Source: Capnocytophaga felis (GTDB lineage: Bacteria; Bacteroidota; Bacteroidia; Flavobacteriales; Flavobacteriaceae). Taken from it: a stretch of DNA of 64,000 nucleotides. Under the pieces are notes generated by a model that was not told the origin of the DNA, ran no database searches, and worked only from the letters and a program-made list of their open reading frames with translations. Position 1 is the stretch's first letter; every line of letters starts with the position of its first letter. Positions 53,898 through 63,138 of this stretch are shown here, piece after piece. The position numbers and the translations under genes were made by a program. The stretch is taken from positions 102,029-166,028 of the forward strand of contig NZ_BLBC01000006.1 of NCBI RefSeq assembly GCF_009684755.1, given 5' to 3'.

Positions 53898-54320
53898 TTA
53901 TTGTTTTACTTTTATGGTTGTAAACTTACAGAATGAAATCAGTTTATCATCTTGATTGGTAATTTTTATCTCCCAAAGCTGTAAAGTATTCCCTGCATTG
54001 ATGCAGGTTGCTTTGGCAAAGATAATATCACCCACTTTTGCAGCTCTTACGTGGTTTCCGCTCAGCTCGATGCCTCGTATGCTTTCGCCTTCCTTTCGGT
54101 AAAGAATCCAAGCACCGATACTTCCGGCAGATTCTGCCAAAGCAAGCGTTGCCCCGCCGTGTAAAATACCGTCAATTTGAGTAACTTTTTCGGTAACGGG
54201 CATTTTTAGTATGATGTAATTCTCTCCCAACTCTACGAAATCCATTTCCCAGAATTTCATCATATTATCACCGGAGGTTTCATTCCATTTTTTTAGTAAG
54301 GTTTGCTTATTTGTGTTCAT
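53898..54320 (-). CDS. Hotdog-fold thioesterase, probable DHNA-CoA thioesterase (MenI-like)
   Basis: 140 aa. The PaaI-type hotdog fold has the motif QIDGILHGGATLALAESAGSIGA (about residues 48-70), with the catalytic acidic residue in ALAESAG, and GNHVRAAKVGDI. Its place directly before the isochorismate synthase gene on the same strand suggests release of 1,4-dihydroxy-2-naphthoate from its CoA ester in menaquinone synthesis. Phenylacetyl-CoA thioesterase is the alternative, but no paa genes are seen. Confidence 0.75.
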   Translation of the reverse strand: MNTNKQTLLKKWNETSGDNMMKFWEMDFVELGENYIILKMPVTEKVTQIDGILHGGATLALAESAGSIGAWILYRKEGESIRGIELSGNHVRAAKVGDIIFAKATCINAGNTLQLWEIKITNQDDKLISFCKFTTIKVKQ

Positions 54321-54415
54321 AGGATTGTTTTTGGAGCGTAAAGATAGAAATTTTTTTAAATCTTTTTCTATTCCGTAAAAATAAATTATATTTGCGTTAA
54401 AATCTGAATGAAATT

Positions 54416-55297
54416 ATGAAAAAAATTTTATTTGTTTTGGCTTTAATTCTTGGTTGTAATTTACATTCGCAAGAATTAAATTGTATTGTTACGGTAAATA
54501 CACAAAAAGTGAATGTTACCAATAAGTCTGTTTTTAAAACTCTTGAAAAATCATTACAAGAATTTATAAATAAAACACAGTGGACAAGCCAAAAAGTACG
54601 AGAAAATGAACGTATTCAATGTAGTTTTACATTTGTGATTAATAAATATGAAGGAAATCGGTTTGAGGCAAGCCTTTTGGTACAATCCTCACGTCCTGTT
54701 TTTAATACTTCGTATCAAACGTCTGTTGTAAACTTACAAGATAAAGAAGTTATGTTTAATTATCAGGAATATGAACCTCTTTCTTTTAATGAAAATTCGT
54801 TTCAGTCAAATTTAACTTCTGTTGTGGCTTATTATGTTTACTTGATTTTAGGTTTTGATGCCGATACTTTTTCTGAAATGGGAGGAAATCATTATTTTAC
54901 AAAAGCTCAGAATGTTGTAATTTCAGCTCAGAGTAGTGGTTTTTCAGGTTGGACAGATGACGGAAATAACAATCGTTGGTTACTTGCCACCGAATTACTT
55001 TCTGAAAATTATCAGAAATATCACCAAGCATTCTATCAATATCACCGATTGGGTTTGGATACGATGACTGCCAATGAGAAACAAGGCAAAGAAGAAATTC
55101 AAAAAGCAATCTTGTTGCTTGAACAAATCCCAAGCCTTAGGCTGAATTCCTATGCGATGAATTTATTTTTTAACGCAAAAACAGATGAAATAGTATCTGT
55201 TTTTTCAGGTGGAAGCATTTTTAATACATCTGCATTGAAAGAAGCTCTTAGTAAAATAGCTCCTTGGCAAGCTACTAAATGGAATCAAATAAAATAA
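54416..55297 (+). CDS. DUF4835 family protein (PorD-type)
   Basis: 293 aa with a signal peptide ending near LHSQ (about residue 18). DUF4835 spans most of the protein, starting ELNCIVTVNTQKV and including YYVYLILGFDADTFSEMGGNHYFTKAQ. The family is restricted to Bacteroidetes, lies upstream of recN in many genomes, and is named PorD in type IX secretion annotations. A direct secretion role is not evident from this window. A TATATTTG at 54387-54394 is a possible -7 element. recN follows after 24 bases. Confidence 0.85.
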   Translation: MKKILFVLALILGCNLHSQELNCIVTVNTQKVNVTNKSVFKTLEKSLQEFINKTQWTSQKVRENERIQCSFTFVINKYEGNRFEASLLVQSSRPVFNTSYQTSVVNLQDKEVMFNYQEYEPLSFNENSFQSNLTSVVAYYVYLILGFDADTFSEMGGNHYFTKAQNVVISAQSSGFSGWTDDGNNNRWLLATELLSENYQKYHQAFYQYHRLGLDTMTANEKQGKEEIQKAILLLEQIPSLRLNSYAMNLFFNAKTDEIVSVFSGGSIFNTSALKEALSKIAPWQATKWNQIK

Positions 55298-55321
55298 CGA
55301 AGAAAAAAATTATAAATATTT

Positions 55322-56980
55322 ATGCTTAAAGTACTTTCAATCAAAAATTTTGCATTAATCGACGATTTGCAGATTGATTTTCCGGAAGGTTTTATTATTA
55401 TCACGGGAGAAACTGGAGCCGGAAAATCTATTTTATTAGATGCCCTTTCGTTAGTTCTTGGAAAGCGGGCAGATATGTCAGTTTTACGAAATGCAGAGGA
55501 AAAATGCATCATTGAAGTGGAATTTGATTTGCATAAATATGAATTTGAATCGCTTTTTGATGAATTGGGAATTGATTACGATGCAAATACAATTATCCGT
55601 AGGGAAATACTCCCAACGGGAAAATCACGTGCTTTCATTAATGATTCGCCCGTAACTTTGGATATTCTTACTAAATTAGGACAAGTGTTGGTGGATATTC
55701 ACTCACAACATCAAACCATTTCATTAGGAGATTTAGGCTTTCAGTTTGAAATTATCGATACAATGGCAGGCAACAAGGATTTAAAGGAAGAATATAAATC
55801 CTTATGGTTGGCATTGAAGAAATCTCAAAAAAAACTGCAAGAGTTAATTGATTTCCAAAAGAATGCAAATAAAGAATATGATTATAATCTGCATTTATTA
55901 AAGGAATTGAAATCGGCTCCTTTGCAAAAAGGCATTCAAGAACAACTGGAAGAAACATACGAAGAAGCCTCAAATATAGAGGAGATAAAAGAACGCATTT
56001 CGGAGAGCTTACATTTGCTCAGTGATGAGAATATAGGAATAGTTAATCAACTTCGAGAGTTGAAACGCACTTTTTCAAGCCTAACCGACTACAAACAACA
56101 GTACAGAGACATATTTGAACGCATCGAATCGGCTTTTCTTGAATTGGAAGACTTGCAAAATGAAGTATTCGATATTGACGAAAACATAGAAAGCAATCCT
56201 GAAAAAATGGAGGAGGTTTCCCGTCAGTTAGATTTGATTTACAGCTTGCAAAAGAAACATAAAGTCTTGACAGTTGAGCAACTTATTGAAATTCAAGAGG
56301 ATTTAGAGAAGTCGGTTTCACAAACCGAAAACATTGAAGAAAATATCGCACAGCAAACACAGACAGTGGAGAAAGAGAGGGAGAATACCTACCAAAAGGC
56401 ACTCGAAATCCATAAAACACGTGAAGAGGTAATTCCCAAATTGGTAAAGCAACTTACCGAATTCATACACGAATTAGGAATGCCCAATGCACGTTTTTCT
56501 GTTGAGGTTACCTCAACCGAGACTTTTTTTAATAACGGAATTGATGAGCTTTCGTTTTTGTTTTCAGCCAATAAAGGAGGAAATTTCGGACAATTGAAAA
56601 AGGTTGCCTCAGGAGGAGAACTCTCGCGAATAATGCTTTCGGTAAAAGCCATTATGGCGGAACACACAGCACTCCCTACCATTATGTTTGATGAGATTGA
56701 TACGGGAGTTTCGGGGGAAATTTCTCAAAAGATGGGCGACATTATGAAATCAATGAGTGCAAACCGCCAAGTCTTTGCCATTACTCACCTTCCTCAGATT
56801 GCAGCCAAAGGGGATTATCATTTCAAGGTTTTTAAAGAAGATATTAATGGCAAGACTACAACTATGTTGAAGGTTCTTTCTGATAATGAGCGTATTGTGG
56901 AAATATCGGAAATGCTTGGAGGTAAAAGTAGTAGCGAATCGGCACGTAATCACGCAGTTGAACTTTTAAGAAAAAGATGA
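55322..56980 (+). CDS. recN: DNA repair protein RecN
   Basis: 552-aa SMC-like ATPase acting in double-strand break repair. Walker A GETGAGKSILLDALSLVLG is at about residues 29-47, long coiled-coil arms at about 150-380, and the signature VASGGELSRIMLSVKAIM and Walker B TIMFDEIDTGVSGEIS in the C-terminal half. It is full length. It is probably co-transcribed with the DUF4835 gene. Confidence 0.96.
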   Translation: MLKVLSIKNFALIDDLQIDFPEGFIIITGETGAGKSILLDALSLVLGKRADMSVLRNAEEKCIIEVEFDLHKYEFESLFDELGIDYDANTIIRREILPTGKSRAFINDSPVTLDILTKLGQVLVDIHSQHQTISLGDLGFQFEIIDTMAGNKDLKEEYKSLWLALKKSQKKLQELIDFQKNANKEYDYNLHLLKELKSAPLQKGIQEQLEETYEEASNIEEIKERISESLHLLSDENIGIVNQLRELKRTFSSLTDYKQQYRDIFERIESAFLELEDLQNEVFDIDENIESNPEKMEEVSRQLDLIYSLQKKHKVLTVEQLIEIQEDLEKSVSQTENIEENIAQQTQTVEKERENTYQKALEIHKTREEVIPKLVKQLTEFIHELGMPNARFSVEVTSTETFFNNGIDELSFLFSANKGGNFGQLKKVASGGELSRIMLSVKAIMAEHTALPTIMFDEIDTGVSGEISQKMGDIMKSMSANRQVFAITHLPQIAAKGDYHFKVFKEDINGKTTTMLKVLSDNERIVEISEMLGGKSSSESARNHAVELLRKR

Positions 56981-57024
56981 TAATTGTTAAAAAAATAGTC
57001 CCCATTTATGGGGGCTATTTTTTT

Positions 57025-57459
57025 TTATCCGTCAACTCGTCTGAAATTTCCTTTGGAATCAAATTCAAGCTCCAAGCCGTTGGAAAGCTTTACTTCTTGA
57101 CTTCCGAACGAACCTTTTTCTATTTTTACAATTTTGGTATTCGAGAATTTTGTTTTGACGTATGACAGAATGTTTTTTGATATGAATTCGGTAGGGATTT
57201 GGGTGTAATTTCCGTCCACTTCTGTCCATTCGCCTCTTCCGTTGAATTCGATTTTTAATCCTTCGGCAAATCTCACTGTGTAATCATCTGACGAGAAATA
57301 CTCTTTGTCAAGCACCACATAATCCAAAGTGTATTTTGAAAAATGCTTTTTGATGAAATTTTGTGCGTTTTGAGGCAACTCATTTTGTGTTATGACGTAT
57401 TCTTGTGCATTGATTGTCATTCCGATAAGCAGAAATAACATTGTAGTTAATTTTTTCAT
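57025..57459 (-). CDS. PepSY-like (DUF2874) periplasmic protein
   Basis: 144 aa with a signal peptide ending at INAQ (about residue 18). Two similar halves follow: LPQNAQNFIKKHFSKY...VRFAEGLKIEFNGRGEWTEVDG and IPTEFISKNILSYVKTKFSN...VKLSNGLELEFDSKGNFRRVDG, the tandem form of the PepSY-like family (PF11396). The function is unknown. It lies just downstream of the histidine kinase gene on the same strand, an arrangement repeated in many Bacteroidetes, which suggests it is a target or modulator of that two-component pair. Confidence 0.8.
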   Translation of the reverse strand: MKKLTTMLFLLIGMTINAQEYVITQNELPQNAQNFIKKHFSKYTLDYVVLDKEYFSSDDYTVRFAEGLKIEFNGRGEWTEVDGNYTQIPTEFISKNILSYVKTKFSNTKIVKIEKGSFGSQEVKLSNGLELEFDSKGNFRRVDG

Positions 57460-57535
57460 ATGTGATATAAATTTTAATTTGATGGTGCAAAATTATGGGC
57501 TAATTTAGGAAAGAAATGGGAAGGAGATTAAAATC

Positions 57536-58819
57536 TTATAATTTTTTCACTATAAAAATATGCATATTGTCTTCAAATTGATAATCTATTTTGAGATTCG
57601 GAGTGTTATCAACGATGGTTTTCACGATTGAAAGCCCTAATCCTGTTGATGTGCTATCTTGATCGGATTTGTAAAATCTATTGAAAATGAGAGATTTGTC
57701 AAGAGATTCCGAAGTGGAGGAAGTATTGCTGATACTAAAACCATTCTCGGAAAAATCAATGCGAATGGCACCACCATTTTTGTTGTATTTGATAGCGTTA
57801 CGCAAAAGATTTGAAACCAAAATGTAAGCCAGATCAGGATTCATTATCGGTTTGAAGATTTTATTATCATTTAATTCTAACGAAATCTCCTTGAAATCAA
57901 TCATATCCGAAAAATCATTAACGATATTTTTTGTTATTGCGTTGAGATTTATCTCTTCCCGAGGGCTGAACTGATTGTTTTCAATGCGGGAAAGCATCAG
58001 AAGAGACTTATTGATTTTCACTAATTTGAGCAATGTTTCACGTGTGTTGCTGAGTTCTATGAGTTTTTCTTCACTCAAAGTATCGTCTTCCAAAAGGATT
58101 TCTATTTTGTTGATGGCAATTGCCAAAGGTGTTTGTAATTCGTGTGAAGCATTTTCTATAAATTGTTTTTGTTGCTTGAACATCAGCTCATTTCGATGAA
58201 TCATTTTTTGGATTTGGCTGTTCAAGAGTTTAAATTCCCTAACATTGGTCGATTCGCTCTTTGTGGTATTGTTTCCTTTTCCTAATTCGTAATTTCCTAA
58301 TCTTTCGAGTATTTGATAGAAAGGTTTCCAAGTTTTTCTCAGAATGATATTGTTAATCGTAATGATGCTCGTAACCATTACTACATACAGAACGATAAGA
58401 GCTATGAAAAGATTTTGACCAAATTCGTCTTCCTCCACTATGGAAGTGCGTATTTCAAGTCGTTTTGGTTGTCCTTCCTTATCTCTGAAATAAGTTTCCA
58501 AAACACGATACGGCTCGGGTTCGTCCTCGTATTCCATATAAAAGGATTCCGTTCTGAAATAATTACCTTCTTTGTAGTCTTGCAGCTCGATGGGAATAAT
58601 ACGAAATTGATTGAAGTCAAATTCATTGATATCCATTATTTTATCGTTAAGATATGCTTCTCGGATAATTTGGATTTTTAGGTTTTTTAATCCGTCATCA
58701 ATATTGTCATAAACTTCTTCTATCAAAAAGGTATAAAAAAGCGTTGCCCAAACAGCAATGATGATAAAAAGTGCTGAGGCAAGGTATTTTAGCGTGTAAC
58801 TTTTTAACGAAATACTCAT
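57536..58819 (-). CDS. Sensor histidine kinase
   Basis: 427 aa. Two membrane helices (about residues 9-30 and 130-153) bracket a periplasmic sensor region. The H box is ASHELQTPLAIAINKIEIL, and the N and G boxes are YILVSNLLRNAIKYNKNGG and TGLGLSIVKTIVDN. The sensor region is unrecognised and rich in Glu, Asp and Tyr. The start overlaps the response regulator stop by four bases, so the two are translated together. The signal is unknown; the linked PepSY gene gives the only clue. Confidence 0.9.
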   Translation of the reverse strand: MSISLKSYTLKYLASALFIIIAVWATLFYTFLIEEVYDNIDDGLKNLKIQIIREAYLNDKIMDINEFDFNQFRIIPIELQDYKEGNYFRTESFYMEYEDEPEPYRVLETYFRDKEGQPKRLEIRTSIVEEDEFGQNLFIALIVLYVVMVTSIITINNIILRKTWKPFYQILERLGNYELGKGNNTTKSESTNVREFKLLNSQIQKMIHRNELMFKQQKQFIENASHELQTPLAIAINKIEILLEDDTLSEEKLIELSNTRETLLKLVKINKSLLMLSRIENNQFSPREEINLNAITKNIVNDFSDMIDFKEISLELNDNKIFKPIMNPDLAYILVSNLLRNAIKYNKNGGAIRIDFSENGFSISNTSSTSESLDKSLIFNRFYKSDQDSTSTGLGLSIVKTIVDNTPNLKIDYQFEDNMHIFIVKKL

Positions 58820-59499
58820 ACTAATTTGTACCCAATTCCGTAAACTGCTTGAAAATCAATTTCTGCATTATGTTCTTTAAGTTTTTTTCGCAGATTTTTT
58901 ATTTGTGAATAAATGAAATCCAAACTGTCGGCTTGGTCAATGCTGTCTCCCCAAACAGATTCAGCCAGAGATGTTTTTTGTAAGGTTTTTTCGGGACGAA
59001 TCATAAAGTAATAAAGCAAATCGAATTCTTTGCGGTTTAAGGTCATTTCTTGCTGATTTACCAAAACTTTTCGGTCTTCAGGAAAAATTTTTACATTTTT
59101 AAACGAAATGAAATTCTCTCCATTTTGGTTTTTTCGTCGTATGGCTGATTTTACTCTTGAATGTAACTCTAATAGGTTGAATGGTTTAGCTAAATAATCA
59201 TCTGCTCCTAAATCCAACCCCAGAACCTTATCTTCAACCGAATCTTTTGCCGAGATGATAATAACGGCATCTTTTTTATTCAGGCGTTTAATTTCTTTCA
59301 GAATTTCAATTCCACTTCCTTTAGGCAACATAATATCCAGCAAAATACAGTCGTAATCATATGCCCCGATTTTGTCAATTCCTGAGATGTAATCAGTTGC
59401 TGTTTCAACGATGTATTTTTCGTTTTTTAAAAATTGCTGTATTGTTTCCAATAAAGCGGGTTCGTCTTCAATAATCAAGATTTTCATACTTTGAAACAT
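58816..59499 (-). CDS. OmpR-family response regulator
   Basis: 227 aa. The receiver domain has the acidic pair in IIEDEPAL, the phospho-acceptor Asp in YDCILLDIMLPKGSG (about residue 54) and Lys in GADDYLAKPF. It is followed by a winged-helix DNA-binding domain ending ADSLDFIYSQIKNLRKKL and YGIGYKLV. First gene of a reverse-strand unit with the kinase and possibly the PepSY gene. The CAAATTTA at 59509-59516 (reverse TAAATTTG) is a possible -7 element. Confidence 0.92.
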   Translation of the reverse strand: MFQSMKILIIEDEPALLETIQQFLKNEKYIVETATDYISGIDKIGAYDYDCILLDIMLPKGSGIEILKEIKRLNKKDAVIIISAKDSVEDKVLGLDLGADDYLAKPFNLLELHSRVKSAIRRKNQNGENFISFKNVKIFPEDRKVLVNQQEMTLNRKEFDLLYYFMIRPEKTLQKTSLAESVWGDSIDQADSLDFIYSQIKNLRKKLKEHNAEIDFQAVYGIGYKLV

Positions 59500-59658
59500 T
59501 CAAAAAGGCAAATTTATGAAATGATTTGGGAATAAAGTTGGAAATATTAGTTTTTATGTGTTATTGTTTTCAAATATTTTTTGAAAAATGAATTTACCTT
59601 GGAAAATTATTTCATAATTTTGTGGAGATTTGAAATTATTGAATAAAAAGTTTTTCCG

Positions 59659-61197
59659 ATGAAAATAAAAATGGTTACTTTATTGGTATTGTTTATCGTC
59701 TCTTGCGGAATAAAAACTAAGGAAGAGAAAATAAAACCCCCTAATGTGGTTTTAATCATTGCGGATGACCTTGGTTACGGTGATTTGAGTTGTTACGGAG
59801 CTACCACAATTCAAACACCTCAGGTAGATAAATTGGCTAATAGCGGGATTTTGTTCACAAACGCCCACACAACAGCAGCTACTTGCACGCCTTCACGTTA
59901 TTCGTTATTTACAGGCGAATATAATTGGAGAAGAAAAGACACGGGAATCGCTGATGGTGATGCAGGAATGGTCATTCGTCCTGAGCAAGTTACTATTGCA
60001 GATGTGTTTAAGTCAGCAGGTTATACAACGGGAGCTATCGGAAAATGGCATTTGGGCTTGGGAAATGAACGAGGTTCTCAAAATTGGAACGGATTCATCA
60101 CGCCTGGTCCGTCAGATATAGGTTTTGATTATTCCTATTTGATGGCAGCTACTGGTGACCGAGTTCCGTGTGTGTGGGTTGAAAATCAAAGAGTTTCCAA
60201 TTATGATGCTACCGCACCTATTGAAGTCAGTTACCAACAGCCTTTTGAAGGAGAACCGTTGGGAGAAACACATCCCGATTTGTTAACCAAACTTAAACCT
60301 TCAATAAATCACGGTCATAATCAGGCTATTGTGAATGGGATTTCACGAATAGGATATATGAAAGGGGGAGGAAAGGCACTTTGGGAAGATGAAAACATAG
60401 CCGATTCCATAGCTCAAAAAGCAGTAAACTTTATCGAAAAAAACGCTAATAAACCTTTCTTTTTGTACGTAGGAACTAATGACATTCACGTGCCGAGGTA
60501 TCCGCACACCCGTTTCGCCGGAAAAAGTGGAATGGGATATCGGGGAGATGCCATTTTGCAGTTTGACTGGACAGTTGGGCAGATCGTTGAAACTCTCAAA
60601 AAGAATGGATTGTTGGAAAATACACTCGTCATTGTGAGTAGCGATAATGGTCCTGTAATTGATGATGGTTATCAAGACCAAGCCGAAGAACTTTTAGGGA
60701 ATCATAATCCTTGGGGAGAATTTCATCACAGAGGAGGGAAGTATAGCAATTTTGAAGCAGGAACGCGTGTTCCGTTCATAGTAAGTTTGCCACAGAAAGT
60801 GAAAGCGGGCACATCTGACGCCTTATTTTCTCAGGTGGATTTGTTTGCGACATTGACGGCTCTTTTGAATGGAAACATTCCCGAAGGAGCAGCGAAAGAT
60901 AGTCAAAATCAATTGGAAACCTTATTGGGAAAAGACTTTAAAGGAAGAGATTACATTATTACATCGGCAGGGGCATTGTCTGTGAATAATGCAGTGTGGA
61001 AATACATAGAACCAAGCGACCGCAGAGCTTACCAAGAGTTGACACGTACGTATCTTGGAAATTCAAAACAAGAGCAACTGTATCATATTCAGAAAGATAA
61101 ATCCGAAAGCCATAATGTTGCTGACCAATATCCTGAAAAAGTAAAAGAGATGAAGAAAATTCTTGCAAGAGAAAAACAAAAAGGATATTTGAAATAA
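59659..61197 (+). CDS. Sulfatase lipoprotein
   Basis: 512 aa. A lipoprotein signal ends in FIVSC (about residue 16). The type I sulfatase domain carries IADDLGYGDLSCYGA for metal binding and the signature TCTPSRYSLFTG. Its cysteine is converted to formylglycine, so a maturase must exist elsewhere in the genome. The arrangement is that of arylsulfatase A-type enzymes acting on sulfated glycans; the substrate is not resolved. After the cysteine comes IKTKEEK, which loosely resembles the Lys-acidic surface-export signal known in Capnocytophaga, so surface exposure is possible (weak). Confidence 0.88.
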   Translation: MKIKMVTLLVLFIVSCGIKTKEEKIKPPNVVLIIADDLGYGDLSCYGATTIQTPQVDKLANSGILFTNAHTTAATCTPSRYSLFTGEYNWRRKDTGIADGDAGMVIRPEQVTIADVFKSAGYTTGAIGKWHLGLGNERGSQNWNGFITPGPSDIGFDYSYLMAATGDRVPCVWVENQRVSNYDATAPIEVSYQQPFEGEPLGETHPDLLTKLKPSINHGHNQAIVNGISRIGYMKGGGKALWEDENIADSIAQKAVNFIEKNANKPFFLYVGTNDIHVPRYPHTRFAGKSGMGYRGDAILQFDWTVGQIVETLKKNGLLENTLVIVSSDNGPVIDDGYQDQAEELLGNHNPWGEFHHRGGKYSNFEAGTRVPFIVSLPQKVKAGTSDALFSQVDLFATLTALLNGNIPEGAAKDSQNQLETLLGKDFKGRDYIITSAGALSVNNAVWKYIEPSDRRAYQELTRTYLGNSKQEQLYHIQKDKSESHNVADQYPEKVKEMKKILAREKQKGYLK

Positions 61198-61217
61198 GGA
61201 ATAAAGAAAATAAGTAA

Positions 61218-61251
61218 TAAAAAAATCCTAAGCTTTGCTTAGGATTTTTTT
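61218..61251 (+). terminator. Bidirectional terminator between the sulfatase and DUF4293 genes
   Basis: AAAAATCCTAAGC and its perfect complement flank a TTT loop, with T tracts on both sides, between converging genes. Confidence 0.9.
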
Positions 61252-61280
61252 AACGCACTAACACTACTAAGATTATAGGT

Positions 61281-61691
61281 CTATCGTAATCTATCTGCTG
61301 ATTTTACAAGGTTTTCGTCCCGTCGGATAGCCTGATTGGCTAAAAATAAAAAAACGATAGAAAGAACGGGTAAGAAAATCCCAACACCCTTCTCAGAAAT
61401 TAAACTTTCTCCGGATGAAGTTAGCACTCGATATACAAATATTCCTAGTAAAGTAAGATTTATAAGAATATTCAGCCTGTTGAGAACAAACTGAGTCTGT
61501 CTTGTCTTGAATTTGAAAATGCCATAAATTGCTAAAACTGCTGATATTGCAAATAAAATACCACTTGCAATGTCATTTCTGTACGCGAATACAACTGTGC
61601 CGGCTTGTGTGTATAACGAAAATATCAGAGGAAAAACTCCACTAACAACTGCCACAATTAACATATAAACGCTTTGTATTCTCTGAATCAT
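61281..61691 (-). CDS. DUF4293 membrane protein
   Basis: 136 aa with four membrane helices. It starts MIQRIQSVYMLI and ends with the basic tail ANQAIRRDENLVKSADRLR, both characteristic of DUF4293, a Bacteroidetes-specific family with no known activity. The CAAACCTA at 61711-61718 (reverse TAGGTTTG) is a possible -7 element. Confidence 0.85.
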   Translation of the reverse strand: MIQRIQSVYMLIVAVVSGVFPLIFSLYTQAGTVVFAYRNDIASGILFAISAVLAIYGIFKFKTRQTQFVLNRLNILINLTLLGIFVYRVLTSSGESLISEKGVGIFLPVLSIVFLFLANQAIRRDENLVKSADRLR

Positions 61692-61870
61692 AGCTTAAAT
61701 TTTCACCGTGCAAACCTACGGAAAATTTAACATATCTACCAAATTTAAAGTGAATTTTTTTTCTGAGTTCAATAAAATTTTATTGAGTTATGCAGAAGTA
61801 GGATTTATAAAAAAAAATCGTAAATTTGCCTCCAAGTACATTATTAAAAATACTTAAAAAGAATCATTTA

Positions 61871-63043
61871 ATGGAAGTAAGTAAACGATACGCACAACGT
61901 GGTGTTTCGGCATCAAAAGGAGATGTGCATAATGCAATAAAAAATATTGATAAAGGGCTTTTTCCAAAAGCTTTCTGCAAGATAGTTCCGGATTATTTAA
62001 CAAATGATGAGCAATATTGTTTGGTTATGCACGCCGATGGAGCAGGAACAAAATCTTCTTTGGCATATATGTATTGGAAGGAAACAGGTGATTTGTCTGT
62101 TTGGAAAGGTATTGCACAAGATGCGTTGATTATGAACATTGATGATTTGCTTTGTGTAGGAGCGGTTGATGATATTATGCTTTCTTCAACCATTGGGCGA
62201 AACAAAAATGTAATTCCTGCTGAGGTAATCTCAGCAATTATCAACGGAACGGAGGAGCTTATTTCCGAATTGAAAGAATTTGGCGTCAATATCCATTCAA
62301 CAGGAGGAGAAACTGCCGATGTGGGTGATTTGGTTCGTACTGTGATTGTTGATTCTACCGTAGTGGCACGAATGAAAAGAAGCCAAGTTATTGATAATTC
62401 AAATATAAAAGAAGGAGATGTAATTGTAGGGTTGGCTTCTTTTGGTCAGGCAAAATACGAGAAAGCGTACAATGGAGGAATGGGAAGTAACGGATTAACT
62501 TCGGCACGGCACGATGTTTTTGCTAAGTGTTTGGCTGAGAAATATCCGGAAAGTTTTGATGCTTCCGTACCTGAAGAATTGGTCTATTCCGGAACAAAAA
62601 AACTAACCGATTTGGTGGAAAACAGTCCGTTGGATGCCGGAAAATTGGTACTCTCGCCAACACGAACTTATGCTCCGATAATCAAAAAAATTCTTGAGAA
62701 ATATAACACGACACAAATTCACGGAATGGTGCATTGTAGTGGCGGAGCTCAAACAAAAATATTGCATTTTGTTGATAATTTGCATATTATAAAAGATAAT
62801 TTGTTTGAAATTCCTCCTCTTTTCAGGTTAATTCAACAAGAATCCGCAACTGATTGGAAGGAAATGTATCAGGTTTTCAATTGCGGACATCGTATGGAAC
62901 TTTATGTGCCTCAGGAAATTGCAAATGACATTATTTCCATTTCAGAAAGTTTTGGCGTGGCAGCAAAAATTATAGGTCGGGTTGAGAAATCTGAGGCTAA
63001 AAAACTGACAATCAACAGTGAATACGGAGTTTTTGAATATTAA
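61871..63043 (+). CDS. purM: Phosphoribosylformylglycinamidine cyclo-ligase (PurM, AIR synthase)
   Basis: 390 aa from the ATG at 61871 (MEVSKRYAQRGVSASKGDV); the upstream extension to 61826 overlaps the promoter region and is unlikely. It closes the imidazole ring in purine synthesis using ATP. It carries VMHADGAGTKSSLAYMYW, AQDALIMNIDDLLCVGA, HSTGGETADVGD and GLASFGQAKYEKAYNGGMGSNGLT, in the order of PurM. The family form in Flavobacteriia is longer than in E. coli. A TAAATTTG at 61821-61828 is a likely -7 element. A terminator follows. Confidence 0.93.
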   Translation: MEVSKRYAQRGVSASKGDVHNAIKNIDKGLFPKAFCKIVPDYLTNDEQYCLVMHADGAGTKSSLAYMYWKETGDLSVWKGIAQDALIMNIDDLLCVGAVDDIMLSSTIGRNKNVIPAEVISAIINGTEELISELKEFGVNIHSTGGETADVGDLVRTVIVDSTVVARMKRSQVIDNSNIKEGDVIVGLASFGQAKYEKAYNGGMGSNGLTSARHDVFAKCLAEKYPESFDASVPEELVYSGTKKLTDLVENSPLDAGKLVLSPTRTYAPIIKKILEKYNTTQIHGMVHCSGGAQTKILHFVDNLHIIKDNLFEIPPLFRLIQQESATDWKEMYQVFNCGHRMELYVPQEIANDIISISESFGVAAKIIGRVEKSEAKKLTINSEYGVFEY

Positions 63044-63049
63044 TGTAAG

Positions 63050-63079
63050 AAACGGATGATTACAAGTCATCCGTTTTTA
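63050..63079 (+). terminator. Intrinsic terminator after purM
   Basis: AAACGGATGA (63050-63059) pairs with TCATCCGTTT (63067-63076), followed by T residues. Confidence 0.85.
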
Positions 63080-63138
63080 TTTGCTTTAAGTTGCCGAATT
63101 TTTCATAATCCCGTTCTTTTTGGTAGCTTCAGAAACGA

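Noticed and set aside
61826..61870. Upstream start of purM at 61826
   Set aside because: It overlaps the -7-like TAAATTTG region and adds residues not seen in the family; the ATG at 61871 gives the usual N-terminus.
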